From assembly GCA_021613535.1 (NCBI GenBank), contig CP075493.1, forward strand, positions 14,384,001 through 14,448,000: DNA of 64,000 bases, written 5' to 3'. Both the position numbers and the translations under genes were made by a program. A model generated the notes under the pieces. That model did not search any database. It saw nothing but the letters and a program-made list of their open reading frames with translations, and was not told the origin of the DNA. The DNA comes from Adineta vaga. Its lineage: Eukaryota > Rotifera. Shown one piece after another: positions 22,122 through 33,008 of this stretch; the stretch's first letter is position 1; every line of letters starts with the position of its first letter.

Positions 22122-22484
22122 TTAAATGAAACGAATTGAACATGGCGAAATTTGAGCACATTGTCCATTTAAACATAAGCCTTGAGTACACTGTGGCTCC
22201 ATATGTTTCTTACATTTTTCACACAATCTGTTTGTTATACATGAACTACCAGCAGAACATGAACCATATAAATCAAGAGAACATGCTTGAATTGTAACGC
22301 ATTCTCCATCGAGACATATTCCAGTTGTGCATCCCGGTCCTTTTCCTTGTACACAAAAAGCGCAAATTTTATTGGACATCGAACATTGTGAATCGTCCGT
22401 GCAAGAAGTAGATTTTGTATTTGCAACTTGACTAATTACGATTAGACTGAAAACGCAGGAAACTAAAACGTTGATGCCTACCAT
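22122..22484 (-). CDS. Small secreted Cys-rich protein with two internal repeats
   Basis: The frame extends upstream to 22511, but the ATG at 22484 begins a proper signal peptide (MVGINVLVSCVFSLIVISQVANT), giving 120 residues. The mature part has two copies of a Cys-rich unit: C-T-T-G-I-C-L-D-G-E-C-V-T-I-Q-A-C and C-T-Q-G-L-C-L-N-G-Q-C-A-Q-I-S-P-C, each preceded by three to four further Cys (SNKICAFC / TNRLCEKC). The C-x4-C-x4-C spacing looks like a small disulfide-knotted extracellular module. No known family name. Possible roles (inhibitor, matrix or defence peptide) cannot be separated. Confidence 0.7.
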   Translation of the reverse strand: MVGINVLVSCVFSLIVISQVANTKSTSCTDDSQCSMSNKICAFCVQGKGPGCTTGICLDGECVTIQACSLDLYGSCSAGSSCITNRLCEKCKKHMEPQCTQGLCLNGQCAQISPCSIRFI

Positions 22485-23305
22485 TTTTGATAAATATACA
22501 AACTGCGACAATTTTATCGCATTTTATACTCTCTCCATTGTTCTTTCATGACGCAGTAATTTTTTCTCAAACGTAAAATATTACTCATATAAAGGCGTAT
22601 AGTTCTTCGTCGTTTATTTACTATATACAGTATAGATGATGTTAGGTCTTAATATCAAATACGTCGATTACTTATCATTCATTGTGCAGTAATAAATTAA
22701 AACTTTGGAAAAGATATATTTCTGTATAACTGTTACCCACACCATCTACAGTCTTGTGATGTATTGAGTCTGTGATTGAATGTTTTACGATGTATAAAGG
22801 TACAGGTATTTTACACTTCAGTATAATTAATGAAGAAATACATGAGAAAAAAAATATGCATATAAACACTATACATACGTACACAACTGTAAAAAAGTAG
22901 CAGTGAAATTATCATACTCCCTTTTTATTGGACTTTTTAAATGAAAAGAATAATAAAATTAATCGATAAAATGCAATCTTTTCTCTATACATTTGAAATT
23001 TAATGTATTAAAATACTTTGCTGTTTTGTTAGATATTGTATATTAAAAACATCATTGATTACCGAGAAAAACTAGAATACGATCTGGTTATGTATATATT
23101 GTTTTTTTGCATGTGTAAGGAAAGGAAAAAAGATACAGTACAACGATTAGAATCTGATGATCACATTGGGCGTGGCATATAACTGGTATGAACTGGTATA
23201 TGAAACCAGTTGTTGTTTTGATTAATGAAATAATATTATACCGCTGGGATACGTATAAAAGCTGAATATTTCATTCTTTTTTTCTCAACGAACAAATATA
23301 CTACC
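22485..23305. other. Intergenic, no gene seen
   Basis: AT-rich divergent promoter region between the Cys-rich protein (minus) and the antiporter (plus). A palindromic-looking ataactggtatgaactggta direct repeat (ACTGGTATGA type) occurs near 23178-23200. Confidence 0.4.
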
Positions 23306-24875
23306 ATGGTCGACATATTTGCTGATCCATCTACGGATGCTAACTATTGGCCTCGTTTTCTTATGCAAATTTTTATTATTCTTGTTCTCGTTCGAATCAT
23401 TGGAGGATTATTGGCTTTAATAAAGCAACCATCAGTAAGTGAGATTTTTTAACGAAATATTCATTTATTATTATCATCTCGCTTTTCGTCTAGGTCATCG
23501 GTGAGATTATTGCTGGAATACTCATTGGTCCTTCAGTATTAGGAAATATCAACTTTTGGTCAACTCATATATTTCCTCCGTCATCATGGAATTATTTTAC
23601 ATTAGTTGGCAATATTGGTTTGATTTTATTCATGTTCAATTTAGGTTTAGAACTCGATCGAAAAGAACTTCTACATCAATGGAAATCGTCTCTGCCAGTC
23701 GCAATTTCGACTATAATCGTGCCGTATGCTGTTGGTGTTGCATTTTCTTTTTATTTATATGATATTAATAATCGTGATGGATTCGCAGCACCTGATCGTG
23801 TTGCATTTATTTTGTTTATAGCATCAAGTATGTCATTTACAGCTTTTCCTGTTCTTGCTGCTATACTTTCATCCACCAAACTGATGTCAACACCAATTGG
23901 TTCTTTAACAATCAGTTGTGCAGCTTTAGATGATATTATGGGTTGGTGTTCCTTAGCTATTGCCGGTGCATTTGCCAAAGGTTCGGGCATTATTGGTTTA
24001 TGGTACGTATAATATGAAGATATACGAGAAATTATCGATAAATCTTCTATTTTTTCTATAGGGTGATTTTAATTTCGATTGGCTATGTTATTTTTATGTT
24101 TACTATTGTTCGATGGTTAGTTTTAGCTGCACATAATATTTTAGTTAAACGCAATGATGAGATGAATCATATTTATCTCGTTGCCATTTTTCTTCTTCTT
24201 CTTGCTTCAGCCTTCTTTTGTGATCTACTTGGTATTCATTCATTTTTTGGTGCATTCATTGTTGGTATTATTTGTCCGAAATCGGGTCAATTTAAAACTC
24301 ATTTATTTCCAAAAATAGAATTAGTTACTGTCGAACTATTACTACCTTTATTTTTCGCTTCCAGTGGTATGCGAACAAGTCTTGGAACATTGAATGATAA
24401 GTTCTATGGTGGTATTACTGTACTAATTCTTTTTGTTGCTACTTTTGCAAAATTCTTGCCTGGATGTCTCATGACGAAAATTATTACTCGCCGTCCATGG
24501 AAATTTTCCATTAGTGTTGGTATATTGATGAATACACGTGGTCTAGTTGAATTAATTGCATTGAATATTGGTCTTCAACTTGGAATTCTATCGCCACGTC
24601 TATTTACTATGTTCATCATTATGGCATTGGTCACTACATTTATAACATGTCCTTTGCTTTGGCTTGTTTATCTTCGAAAATACAAACCAGAAACAGAATC
24701 ATTGCTTCCGAACAATAAATCTGATCCAACCCAGTTTGGTACCAATCAGCATAGATATCAAACTGTATGGTCTACTAGAAGACCAGTCGATCCTATTCTT
24801 AATACAAATCTGACAAAACCATCTAAAATGGGAGAACTCATCGTTAAAATAACTCCTAATAAAACTATCTTGTAG
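23306..24875 (+). CDS. CPA2-family monovalent cation/proton antiporter (KefB/CHX-like)
   Basis: Three exons (23306-23434, 23494-24002, 24062-24875), 483 residues, with 11-13 hydrophobic segments. Landmarks: Q-P-S-V-I-G-E-I-I-A-G-I-L-I-G-P-S-V-L-G in the first helices, F-N-L-G-L-E-L-D, the substrate/proton Asp pair in CAALDDIMGW (D189-D190), the helix F-C-D-L-L-G-I-H-S-F-F-G-A-F-I-V-G, and M-N-T-R-G-L-V-E-L-I-A-L-N-I-G near the end of the core. Members exchange Na+ or K+ for H+ at the plasma membrane or endomembranes. The sequence reads more like plant CHX, fungal KHA1 or bacterial KefB types than the NHA exchangers usual in animals, so transfer from a non-metazoan is plausible. There is no large C-terminal regulatory domain. 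It looks intact. Confidence 0.88.
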
Positions 24876-25421
24876 GTGTGCGTCTCATTATAAAACTCAT
24901 ACGATAAACATATGCTCACCCAATATATCAACCTCTTGTATACCGATTAGTTTTTGTGTTCTTGTAGAATGTTCAAAGAAATTTAAAAAATCACTCTCTC
25001 TCTCTCTCTCTCTTAAATACTATCACTTAATAGCAGCTGTATATATGTGAACGAACCTCTATACATTTCTTCTTCTTCTCTGACATGCTGGAAACGACAG
25101 AAACAAGAAAAATTTTTTTCGTTGTGCTTGTCTTCAATTTGAAAACAGTGGTATTCAATAGATTATTCACAGTTATTTTTTATAATTGAATTGATGTGAA
25201 TGAGAACGATAAAATGATGTAAAATATCAATTTTAATCTACTTCTTTATCATTGATAAATTTTTGTATCCTATTTCAATTTTAATGACTATCTTTTCTTG
25301 TATTAATCTTCTGTATTGATTTTTCTTATCTTCAATCTGTGAAAACAATTACGAGGTGTATAAATTGGATGTAATATCGAAAAAATAACACACACAATAT
25401 TTTTTTTCTAAGTTGCTTATC
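24876..25421. other. Intergenic with CT microsatellite
   Basis: No gene. A (CT)n tract of about 20 bp lies at 24993-25013, followed by a pyrimidine-rich TTCTTCTTCTC run near 25069. Confidence 0.6.
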
Positions 25422-25908
25422 ATGGCTTTTATTGTTCATGTTTCTCTTCTTCTCTTATTGATCAATACAATCGCAGGACGTAAAGAAAACTGTTTAAAAA
25501 TTGAATATTTATTTTCTTTTATTCTGAATAGAATCGATATGCAAGGCAAATGAAAGTTATCGATCATGTGGTTCAGCTTGTGCTGAAACTTGTGATGCAA
25601 AACCTCAAATGTGTATTGCTGTATGCAAGAGTGGCTGTTTCTGTAATGAAGGATATGTTCGTCAATCATCTGCCGCTGGAAGTCCTTGTGTTCAACGAGA
25701 AACTTGCAATAAGAAAGAAGAAGCTTCAATCTGTGGTTTAAATCAAGAATTCCGATCATGTGGTTCAGCTTGTTTTGAAAGTTGTGATTCAAAACCAGAA
25801 TTCTGTACTGAGCAATGTGTTGCTGGTTGCTTTTGTAAAAACAATGATTATGTTCGTCTTAATCAGCAGAAAAATAGTCCATGTATCAAACGTGAACTAT
25901 GTTTGTAA
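25422..25908 (+). CDS. Secreted protein with two trypsin-inhibitor-like (TIL) domains
   Basis: Exons 25422-25479 and 25532-25908 across a 52 bp intron; 144 residues. The signal peptide (MAFIVHVSLLLLLINTIAG) is in exon 1. Two tandem ten-Cys TIL modules follow, with the same order of blocks: Y-R-S-C-G-S-A-C-A-E-T-C-D / F-R-S-C-G-S-A-C-F-E-S-C-D, then C-x3-C-x-S/A-G-C-F-C, Y-V-R, and S-P-C-V/I-x-R-E-x-C. TIL domains are typically protease inhibitors (Ascaris inhibitor type) or von Willebrand-like spacers. A reactive-site loop is present between Cys pairs, but target specificity is not predictable. Close similarity of the two modules points to internal duplication. Confidence 0.85.
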
Positions 25909-26299
25909 TGAACTATCATCATCATTTGATTATCAAAGAATAAACTAAAAAAAGAAACTTTTGAAAATAATTTTTCTTACGTTTTGATCGAACATGAGTT
26001 GTATCTTAATCGATGAAAAGAACGAAAAATAAATATCATTTCACCACGTGTCTATCGATCAACAGAAAGAAAGAAAGAACGAGTGAGATGTAATAATACA
26101 CAAAATAAATATATTTTTCTGTTTTCAAACATGTTATCATACAACGTCTATTTTATATTTCACTCTTATGAAAAATACTCGATAAACTTTCATTTTTCTC
26201 GATGATCGTTCATAATTGCTTTGTTTATTGTGTTGAAAATTGTTTTTAGATTTTCTAAAACATAATCATTTCATCATATTGCCAACATTGATTAAATCA
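25909..26299. other. Intergenic, no gene seen
   Basis: AT-rich spacer between two plus-strand genes with no recognised element. Confidence 0.55.
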
Positions 26300-27394
26300 A
26301 TGGAATCGTCAACAACAAATGATCGTATATTTGCTCCACTTCATATTCCATGGTATCGTCGTTGTCAAACATTAACAATTGTTGTCTGGTGGTTATTACC
26401 ATGGTTTTGTTTATATCTAGCTATTCATTTTCTTTTCTTTCACAATTGGTATTCCACGTTATTCATGATACTTTATATTACATGGATGGTTAAGTTTCGA
26501 ACATTTCCCAAAACAGGTGGTCATAGACAACAATGGTTTCGTCGATGTATTTGGTGGAAATGGTTTGCTGGTTTGTATTGATTATGATTTTGTAGGTTTT
26601 TGTTTTTAGTTTGTTTTTTTTTAGATTATTTTCCAATTCATTTACATAAAACATGTGATTTATCTTCTGATCGTCCGTATATCTTTGGCTATCATCCTCA
26701 TGGAATCATAGCTTTAGGAGGATTTGGTACTTTTGCGACAGAAGCTACTGGTTTTGAAAAGTTATTTCCTGGTATTAATGCTCGTTTTCTTGTATTGAAT
26801 TCGAATTTTCAAATACCATTCTACGATTTATTTTTAACAATGTTGGGTATATGTGATGCATCGAGAGAATCATGTAATTATATTTTAGAACAAGGTCAAG
26901 GAAATAGTATTGTCTTAGTTCTTGGTGGCTCAAAAGAAGCATTAGATGCACATCCATCATCAAAATATTATCTTACATTAAAAAATCGTAAAGGTTTTAT
27001 TAAAGTTGCTCTTCGAAATGGTGCAAATTTAGTTCCCGTATTTTCATTTGGTGAAAATGATCTTTATGAACAAGTATCAAATCCACGTGGATCAACATTA
27101 CGATCAATACAAATTTCTTTACAAAAATTCATGGGTTACTCATTACCATTGTTTCATGGTCGTGGAATTTTTCAATATAAAATTGGACTTTTACCTATTC
27201 GTCATCCAATCAATACATATGTTGGCGAACCAATTGAAGTACCGAAAATTCGTTCAGAACTGATCACATCAAAACTTATTGACGAATATCATACGAAATA
27301 TATGGACGGATTAGTACGTCTATTTGATAAACATAAAGCTAAACACAGTGATGCTAATTCGTCGATTGTATTCGTTGATGATCCTAGTATTTAA
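26300..27394 (+). CDS. DGAT2/MOGAT-family acyltransferase
   Basis: Exons 26300-26570 and 26625-27394, 54 bp intron; 346 residues. I chose the ATG at 26300 because it opens MESSTTNDRIFAPLHIPW, like family N-termini. Two adjacent membrane helices (about 25-62) are followed by the family signature Y-H-P-H-G (H114-P-H-G117) with A-L-G-G-F-G-T-F-A-T-E-A-T-G-F. Further matches are the L-V-L-G-G-x-K-E-A-L-D-A-H block, N-R-K-G-F-I-K-V-A-L-R-N-G-A-x-L-V-P-V-F-S-F-G-E-N-D-L-Y and G-R-G-I-F-Q-Y-x-x-G-L-L-P-I-R. Enzymes of this family acylate mono- or diacylglycerol from acyl-CoA at the endoplasmic reticulum. The whole family length is present and no lesion was seen. Whether it prefers MAG, DAG or wax alcohol cannot be told. 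Confidence 0.92.
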
Positions 27395-27722
27395 AAACAA
27401 TTATTTCACATTTTTTGATTGTATTCAAATAGCAAAAGATTGATAAAAACATGTATTTGATTAAAACAATCGTGAGATATAGATGATTGACAAGGACGGT
27501 AATTCTGGCCGATCACAGTTAGATCAAGTGGCACTTGATAATTCCTTTCTAGATGAACTTAAGATAAAAGATAAAAGAGAAGTTTGATTTTCATGTCTAT
27601 GAAGAGATTAGATGTTTTACAACGTATGGTATTTTAATTTATTAAAATGTCAAAACATATTGAGAATATTATCAAATAAATCATTTTCATTTTTACATTA
27701 GATCATGCTAAAATTTGTTATG
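27395..27722. other. Spacer between convergent genes
   Basis: 3'-to-3' spacer between the acyltransferase and the minus-strand ubiquitin-like gene. No element recognised. Confidence 0.5.
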
Positions 27723-27980
27723 TCAATATGCATAATCATGGAAAGATATTGCATTGCAGCTAAGTGATACAGTAATTGTCGTATCATCTAGAATTCCATA
27801 GGATTCAAATGTTCGATTATTATCCATTCCATCTCCAAGATGATGAAGTCGAAGAGAATTACGATGACATGATACACGTAGCCATTCGGAGATTAATAAT
27901 CTTACTTTCAGAACTAAATCTGTTGGTTCTAGCTCGAATGTTTTCGTAGTAGAGGCTAATGTTTTAATAGTTATCTTCAT
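27723..27980 (-). CDS. Stand-alone ubiquitin-like protein
   Basis: Single-exon, 85 residues. It begins MKITIKTLASTTKTFELEP, where strand 1, turn and strand 2 match a ubiquitin beta-grasp start. Then comes the helix (DLVLKVRLLISEWL), R-L-H-H-L-G-D-G-M-D-N-N-R-T-F-E-S-Y-G-I-L-D-D-T-T-I-T-V-S-L like the ubiquitin segment around the short 3-10 helix and strand 5. It lacks a C-terminal di-Gly, so it is unlikely to be conjugated; an 11-residue tail (NAISFHDYAY end) follows. Partner unknown. It is a separate family from the beta-grasp segment in the 8-13 kb genes as far as I can see. Confidence 0.65.
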   Translation of the reverse strand: MKITIKTLASTTKTFELEPTDLVLKVRLLISEWLRVSCHRNSLRLHHLGDGMDNNRTFESYGILDDTTITVSLSCNAISFHDYAY

Positions 27981-28511
27981 CTTTGTATATGATACAAGTG
28001 TAAAAGTAAAGAAGAAAGAATCAAATATGGTGTTACAAATGTTATGGGTAAATGACTCAGTATGTTGTTGTTGTTATTGGATTTTTCTCTTTTTCCTTCG
28101 AAGTTGCTGTATTGACATAAGATAAACGTTAAAACGTGTTATTCTTACACTTCGAATCAGGATTTATTTAAGAACATTGAGAATAGCTAAGGTTTTCTTT
28201 GGTACATATTGAATATAATCTAAAAATTATGTAACATATTTCTTCAGTTCAACCTGTGTGTCTTGAATTTTTTACACCGATTTCTAAGATAGAGTGTTCT
28301 TTTCGCCGAAAACGATAATTTTCTATGAAAAACGGATCCTTTTCTATATTTATACAAGAGATTAAAAGTGTAATGTAATTGAATATGCACAAAAATAATT
28401 ATTGAGAAACACTAAGCTTAATCATGCAATTATTCTATCTTCATGATATAAATATCACTTCAATCAAATGACTCAAAATATTTTCTCTTTCAATCAGACA
28501 AACAAATTTTA
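27981..28511. other. Divergent promoter region, no gene seen
   Basis: Separates the minus-strand ubiquitin-like gene from the plus-strand ML gene. AT-rich; no motif assigned. Confidence 0.5.
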
Positions 28512-29177
28512 ATGGCATTCGCTTGGTTCCTTAATTGTTTCGTTATCTCTTTAATGGTGAACTCGATCTCAACAACCAATCCAGATCGATTTGAATTTAA
28601 TGATTGTGGTTCAACAGGAGCTACAATACATAAAATTGATATGACACCCATGCCGTTAATATATCCAGATGCTATAAATGCAACATTGATAGCTACTGTG
28701 AAGCGACCGATATGTAAGCATTTATAGTTTGAATAGTAATAGATTCTGTTTGATTCCTGCCTGTTTTCAGCATTTTACACGGTTAGTTTGAAAATCGAAC
28801 GTACTATCAGTGGTATAAAACTTCCTATAAAATGCTATCTACTCGATGGAAATCAAGTTGGAGCATGCCAATATCGCAGTGAGACTGTATGCGATTATAT
28901 CAATTACTGGAATTTTAATGGATCTGAGTCGTTCATATGGTTGATACCTATGATGAAATTACTCGGACTCCTTGTAAATTGTCCAGGAAATAACATACCA
29001 GAACAGACGATCATCATCGATAAGCGTAGCTTTGTATTACCTACTATGTCAATTTATTACACTTCTTATACCAATGGCCTATTTAATGCTACTGTAACGG
29101 TGAATGAACTTGATGCACCAAGTGATCAACCTTTCTTTTGTGGAACATTCAAATATACTATGAGACAAAGAAAATAG
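28512..29177 (+). CDS. Secreted ML-domain protein (GM2-activator / MD-2-related lipid recognition)
   Basis: Exons 28512-28713 and 28771-29177, 57 bp intron; 202 residues. A signal peptide (MAFAWFLNCFVISLMVNS) is followed by F-E-F-N-D-C-G-S, the standard opening of ML domains, then M-T-P-M-P-L-I-Y-P-D-A and a strand-rich core with paired Cys (IKCYLLDG, ACQYRSETVCDYI). The second half (FIWLIPMMKLLGLLVNCPG to FFCGTFKY) continues the beta sandwich as in GM2-activator proteins, which are somewhat longer than MD-2/NPC2. ML proteins bind lipids in a hydrophobic cavity, in lysosomes or outside the cell. The ligand is not predictable. Three or more N-glycosylation sites agree with secretion. Confidence 0.75.
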
Positions 29178-29515
29178 TGAAAAAGGGAATGAAAAGAAAA
29201 CGATTTTTGAAATAAAGTTTTAATCGACTCGAACTACGAGAACATGGTATCAGAATATGATTAGTTAAACTATGATCGTGAAATGAGCAGTTCGATATGT
29301 TTCATTCAGACTTACACATACTTTATCAGATGGATTATTTCTCATGCGTAATTTCGAGTTGATGAAGACGGAAGAAAATATGAAAATGACTCATCCATGT
29401 TGCATAAACACATGACACAGTCTGCAGGACAAAAAGAAAAAACCCAGTGCGTTTTTGTTACAAATATCGAGACAAACTGCATTAATAGAAAGAAAGAAAA
29501 AAAACATACTAACTG
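29178..29515. other. Intergenic, no gene seen
   Basis: Short spacer before the TRIM-like gene, AT-rich, with a poly-A run just before the start codon. Confidence 0.5.
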
Positions 29516-31111
29516 ATGGCAACAATATTATCCTCAACCACAAACAATGATACAGCATTAGAAAATTTCGTTAAATGTGCAATTTGTCTCGATATTTACG
29601 ATGATCCTCGTTTACTTCCATGTTCACATACATTCTGTTATAAATGTATTAAAAAATTATGTGAAAATGATATGGGTCAATGTCCAATGAGAGATAATTC
29701 AATTATCTTCAAACAAACAATAGATCAACTACCAATTAATCGAGTAGCAAAAGATCTCGTCGAATCTTTACACAAATCCTCCTCCTCACAATCTCAATGT
29801 GGATCTTGCCAACAGACTTTATCTGAATTTCATTGTCAAACATGTTCAAAATATTATTGTACAATATGTTTAAAACTCGAACATAATTTAAACAAATTCC
29901 AAACTCATGTTATTCATTTGCTTATAAACGATAATTTCAATCGTTATTGTAAACAACATATGGAAGATAAACTAAAATATTGGTGTGAAAACTGTGAAGA
30001 AATGGTTTGTAGTGATTGTCTACTATTTCAACATAAACAACATTCATTTATTAGTTTAATTGATTTACAAAAAAGAATTCAAATGGAATTACAATCATCC
30101 ATCAAACAGATCGATAGCATGAAGGAAAATATCGACAAATTAAATAATAATACATCAAAAGCTTTGCAAAATCATTATGAAACACATTTACAAACTAAAC
30201 GAAATGTTGAACAAACATTTGAGAATTTACAAACACTTCTCGACAAACGGAAGACAGATTTAATTAATCAAATTACAACCAAAGATTATACAGAACAACA
30301 AATGATACGAGAAGAAAAAAATCATATTGAATCATTTTTCAAAACTCTTCTAATTCGTGAATTATTATTAAAACAATTATTAAAATGTGAAGATTCTTTA
30401 CAATTAATTGAAATGAATGATGATATCATCAATTATAATCAATTTATTGAAGAACAATATCAACAATTTCTTCAAGGACATACTTTTGATCTTCAATATT
30501 TTGTTCTAGGAAATTCATTAGAAAAATTTCAACAACAAATGGAAACTTTTGGAGATGTATCGATTGATACTTTTTTGAATGATATTAATCATATTCGTCC
30601 ATCAACAAAATTATCACAAATATTTGGTGAAGAAAAATCTCAAGAATTCGATGAAATTTATGCATATGGTTATCGATTTGATTTAAAAACTTCAATCGAA
30701 TTCAATGCTGTAAGAATCAAAGCAAAATTAGCTGATTGTAATGTAACTATTCTTATTCTCGATCATAATGATATTCTTCGAGAAAAAAAACTTTTCATTT
30801 CATCGAATAATACAACTACAATGGATTGGATTACAATTTCAATGAAATGTCAAATTGAACATAATTATTGTTTACTTCTATGGACGAAATCAAATGAAAA
30901 ACATATACCAATGATAGCATACAAAGATTCGGATCATAATTTACGTCAAATAAACGAACAAATATCTATTAGAAGTAAACGTGCAGAAATCAATCCATCG
31001 AAAGATCTTAATTTGAATTCAAAGATCAATGTGCTTTATGATGCTTTATATACTACAGATGATCAAAGTGAAAAAGCAATACCTGCATTAGAAATGATTT
31101 TATATATTTAA
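29516..31111 (+). CDS. TRIM-like RING / B-box / coiled-coil protein
   Basis: Single-exon, 531 residues. The RING begins K-C-A-I-C-L-D (C21, C24), then C36-S-H38-T-F-C41-Y-K-C44, and C56-P-M-R59, where a further Cys (usual C-P-x-C) is expected but absent. The first B-box-like module is CGSCQQTLSEFHCQTCSKYYCTIC, the second YCKQHMEDKLKYWCENCEEMVCSDC with trailing H-K-Q-H. A coiled coil of about 120 residues follows (DLQKRIQMELQSS to about 320). The C-terminal 170 residues have beta-rich strands (ILILDHNDILREKKLFISS) that are not a recognised SPRY or NHL domain. TRIM proteins are usually E3 ubiquitin ligases. The missing zinc ligand makes ligase activity doubtful, so scaffold function is possible. 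Confidence 0.8.
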   Translation: MATILSSTTNNDTALENFVKCAICLDIYDDPRLLPCSHTFCYKCIKKLCENDMGQCPMRDNSIIFKQTIDQLPINRVAKDLVESLHKSSSSQSQCGSCQQTLSEFHCQTCSKYYCTICLKLEHNLNKFQTHVIHLLINDNFNRYCKQHMEDKLKYWCENCEEMVCSDCLLFQHKQHSFISLIDLQKRIQMELQSSIKQIDSMKENIDKLNNNTSKALQNHYETHLQTKRNVEQTFENLQTLLDKRKTDLINQITTKDYTEQQMIREEKNHIESFFKTLLIRELLLKQLLKCEDSLQLIEMNDDIINYNQFIEEQYQQFLQGHTFDLQYFVLGNSLEKFQQQMETFGDVSIDTFLNDINHIRPSTKLSQIFGEEKSQEFDEIYAYGYRFDLKTSIEFNAVRIKAKLADCNVTILILDHNDILREKKLFISSNNTTTMDWITISMKCQIEHNYCLLLWTKSNEKHIPMIAYKDSDHNLRQINEQISIRSKRAEINPSKDLNLNSKINVLYDALYTTDDQSEKAIPALEMILYI

Positions 31112-31134
31112 ACTTATCTACTTTTTTTATTTTA

Positions 31135-31666
31135 TTTAATAAAAACTAAGAAATATCTTTCTACATGATCAAGTTCATCCATTTTCACAATGTCACATGC
31201 TTTCAATAGATGAACAAGTGCAATTTTCTTTTGGATGATGACGAATCTAATATCAATACAATTTCGTGGACCAGCACCTAATGTTATGTATGCAAGTAGA
31301 TGTTGTTTTGTTCGATGACGTTCAGAATAGAATTCATTTGTATCATTGGGTTCCTACAAATCTATATCAACTTGAATCACAGTATCTATAATATTACTTG
31401 TGTGATCATCAACTATAAGCTAAGAGAAATTAACTTTCTTGATTGAATTCTTTGATAATTTCATCTTGTAACTTTTGTTGGATACCAGGATGAATTGTCG
31501 ATGCCATTTCTGTTGCACCAGCAAGAAAGATGGATACATTATCCAAGATTGCATCATATTTTGCTTTTTTAATATTCAGATTCGATGAAGTATCTTTTTT
31601 TTCATCCATTACTGCATTGATCATTAAATGCAATAGGTCAACTCGACCTATATTCTATTTTAATCA
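31135..31666 (-). pseudogene. Cytochrome P450 (CYP3-like) relic
   Basis: On the minus strand, RVDLLHLMINAVMDEKKD and ILDNVSIFLAGATEMASTI followed by HPGIQQKLQDEI match the I-helix region of CYP3-clan P450s, with an internal deletion after the I-helix core. After about 80 bp of non-coding sequence, YITLGAGPRNCIDIRF-type sequence matches the heme loop F-x-x-G-x-R-x-C-x-G. The usual Phe is Leu and the Gly after the Cys is Asp. It then runs IALVHLLKACDI to a stop near 31135. The K-helix E-x-x-R, the PERF region and the whole N-terminal half are missing. This is a fragment of a dead gene of endoplasmic-reticulum monooxygenase type. Confidence 0.75.
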
Positions 31667-33008
31667 AAAGTTAGAAGCTGCAATTGATAACGGGTAGTAA
31701 AATCCAGTTTAGAATGACACTTTAGATAAGGAATTTTTTTACATATTTTCAACGAGTAAATTTGTAATGATAACGTAAATAATCAAATAAACTAATCTTT
31801 GAATCTATACAACATAAAAAAAATCGTCATTACACACTCGCGTTTTAATCATCATCATCATAGAGCGAATGAAAAACTTCTAAAACTAATTATTTCGTTA
31901 ATAAAATCTAGATTGAAGTGTTTGTATTTTTATTTATACAATTGGAAAGATATTCTATGAATACTAGTCAATATGAATAGAGGGTGGGTGTTTCGTATCA
32001 GTGCCTGAGCTATTCCGGTCTGGAGTAGTGCTTCCATTCTCCTAGGATTTTCCATTGGGTTCTGTCAGGATCTGACTATAAACTTGTGGAAGGGTCTGGA
32101 AAGCGCTCGATTCTCTATATCTATGATTTTTCTGTACGAAAGTAGTAGTATCGACAGATAAGTTTTGTTTATTCTTTTGTTTTCATGTAGAAACGTGCCT
32201 AGGAATATGCCTTGATCACAAAAGTGACCAATATAGTCTTGTGATGATAAAAACGAAGATTAAAATGGAAAAGAGAGATAGAACTGATTCGAAAAGTGAT
32301 GATGAAATTAAAAAAAGTACATCATGATCTTAACTATCGTTTTGACTATTCGAATTTTGAAGAGACAGTTGTGTTGATCAAAGTAACCAGTATTGATATA
32401 TGTTACAAAGAATGCATTTCATCGATATATTTATCTACATTCGAAATCAACTGTGAAAAAGTTTTATTTTTCTTCGTCTAATTTCGATCGAAAAGAAACA
32501 AGTGATTGTCAGTAAAATTTTAATTTCTCCAGACGACCATCAACCAAACGATTACGTATAGAATTTGTTGATCTTACTGATGATGAAACATTTGGATTTT
32601 CTTTCTTTATACAAACTGATAAAGTGATTGATTCGGAAAATGTTTTATTTTTTCCAAGACGAATATAAGCACATCAAATATCAAAATTGACGAGTAGAAC
32701 CGACTTAATCATAATACAATATCAGTTTATTTCAATTATCGCGATTATATCGATATTGTACAGGATTAGAAAGAAAAACGCATCATCATATTTAGAAGAG
32801 CAAAAATAACATTTATTAATACGTAGAAAGTTGGGTAAAAAAGTTCGTGTATTTTCTAAATGTGTTTTTATATGAAGTCATTAATCATTATCAATGTTAT
32901 TCTTTTCTTTTTCTTCATTGAAATGTAAACTTTTCAAAAGAGATCATTTGTATTCTTCTCTAATAAGAACATACATAGAATTCAATTCTGCATCAGAACA
33001 AACAAAAA
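31667..33008. other. Intergenic; GC-richer patch and a possible decayed exon
   Basis: No whole gene. A patch at about 31980-32130 is clearly richer in G+C than the flanks and may be an old inserted repeat. Around 32300-32470 and 32530-32670 the plus strand has short open stretches (HDLNYRFDYSNFEETVVLIK; RLRIEFVDLTDDETFGFSFF) that look once-coding, but no family is recognised and the reading breaks. Confidence 0.35.

Noticed and set aside
27723-27980. True ubiquitin or polyubiquitin gene
   Set aside because: Only the fold pattern agrees; no di-Gly end and too many differences from the invariant ubiquitin sequence.
32296-32670. Two-exon gene on the plus strand
   Set aside because: Stops precede it, no start or splice phase fits and no family is recognised; kept only as a possible relic.
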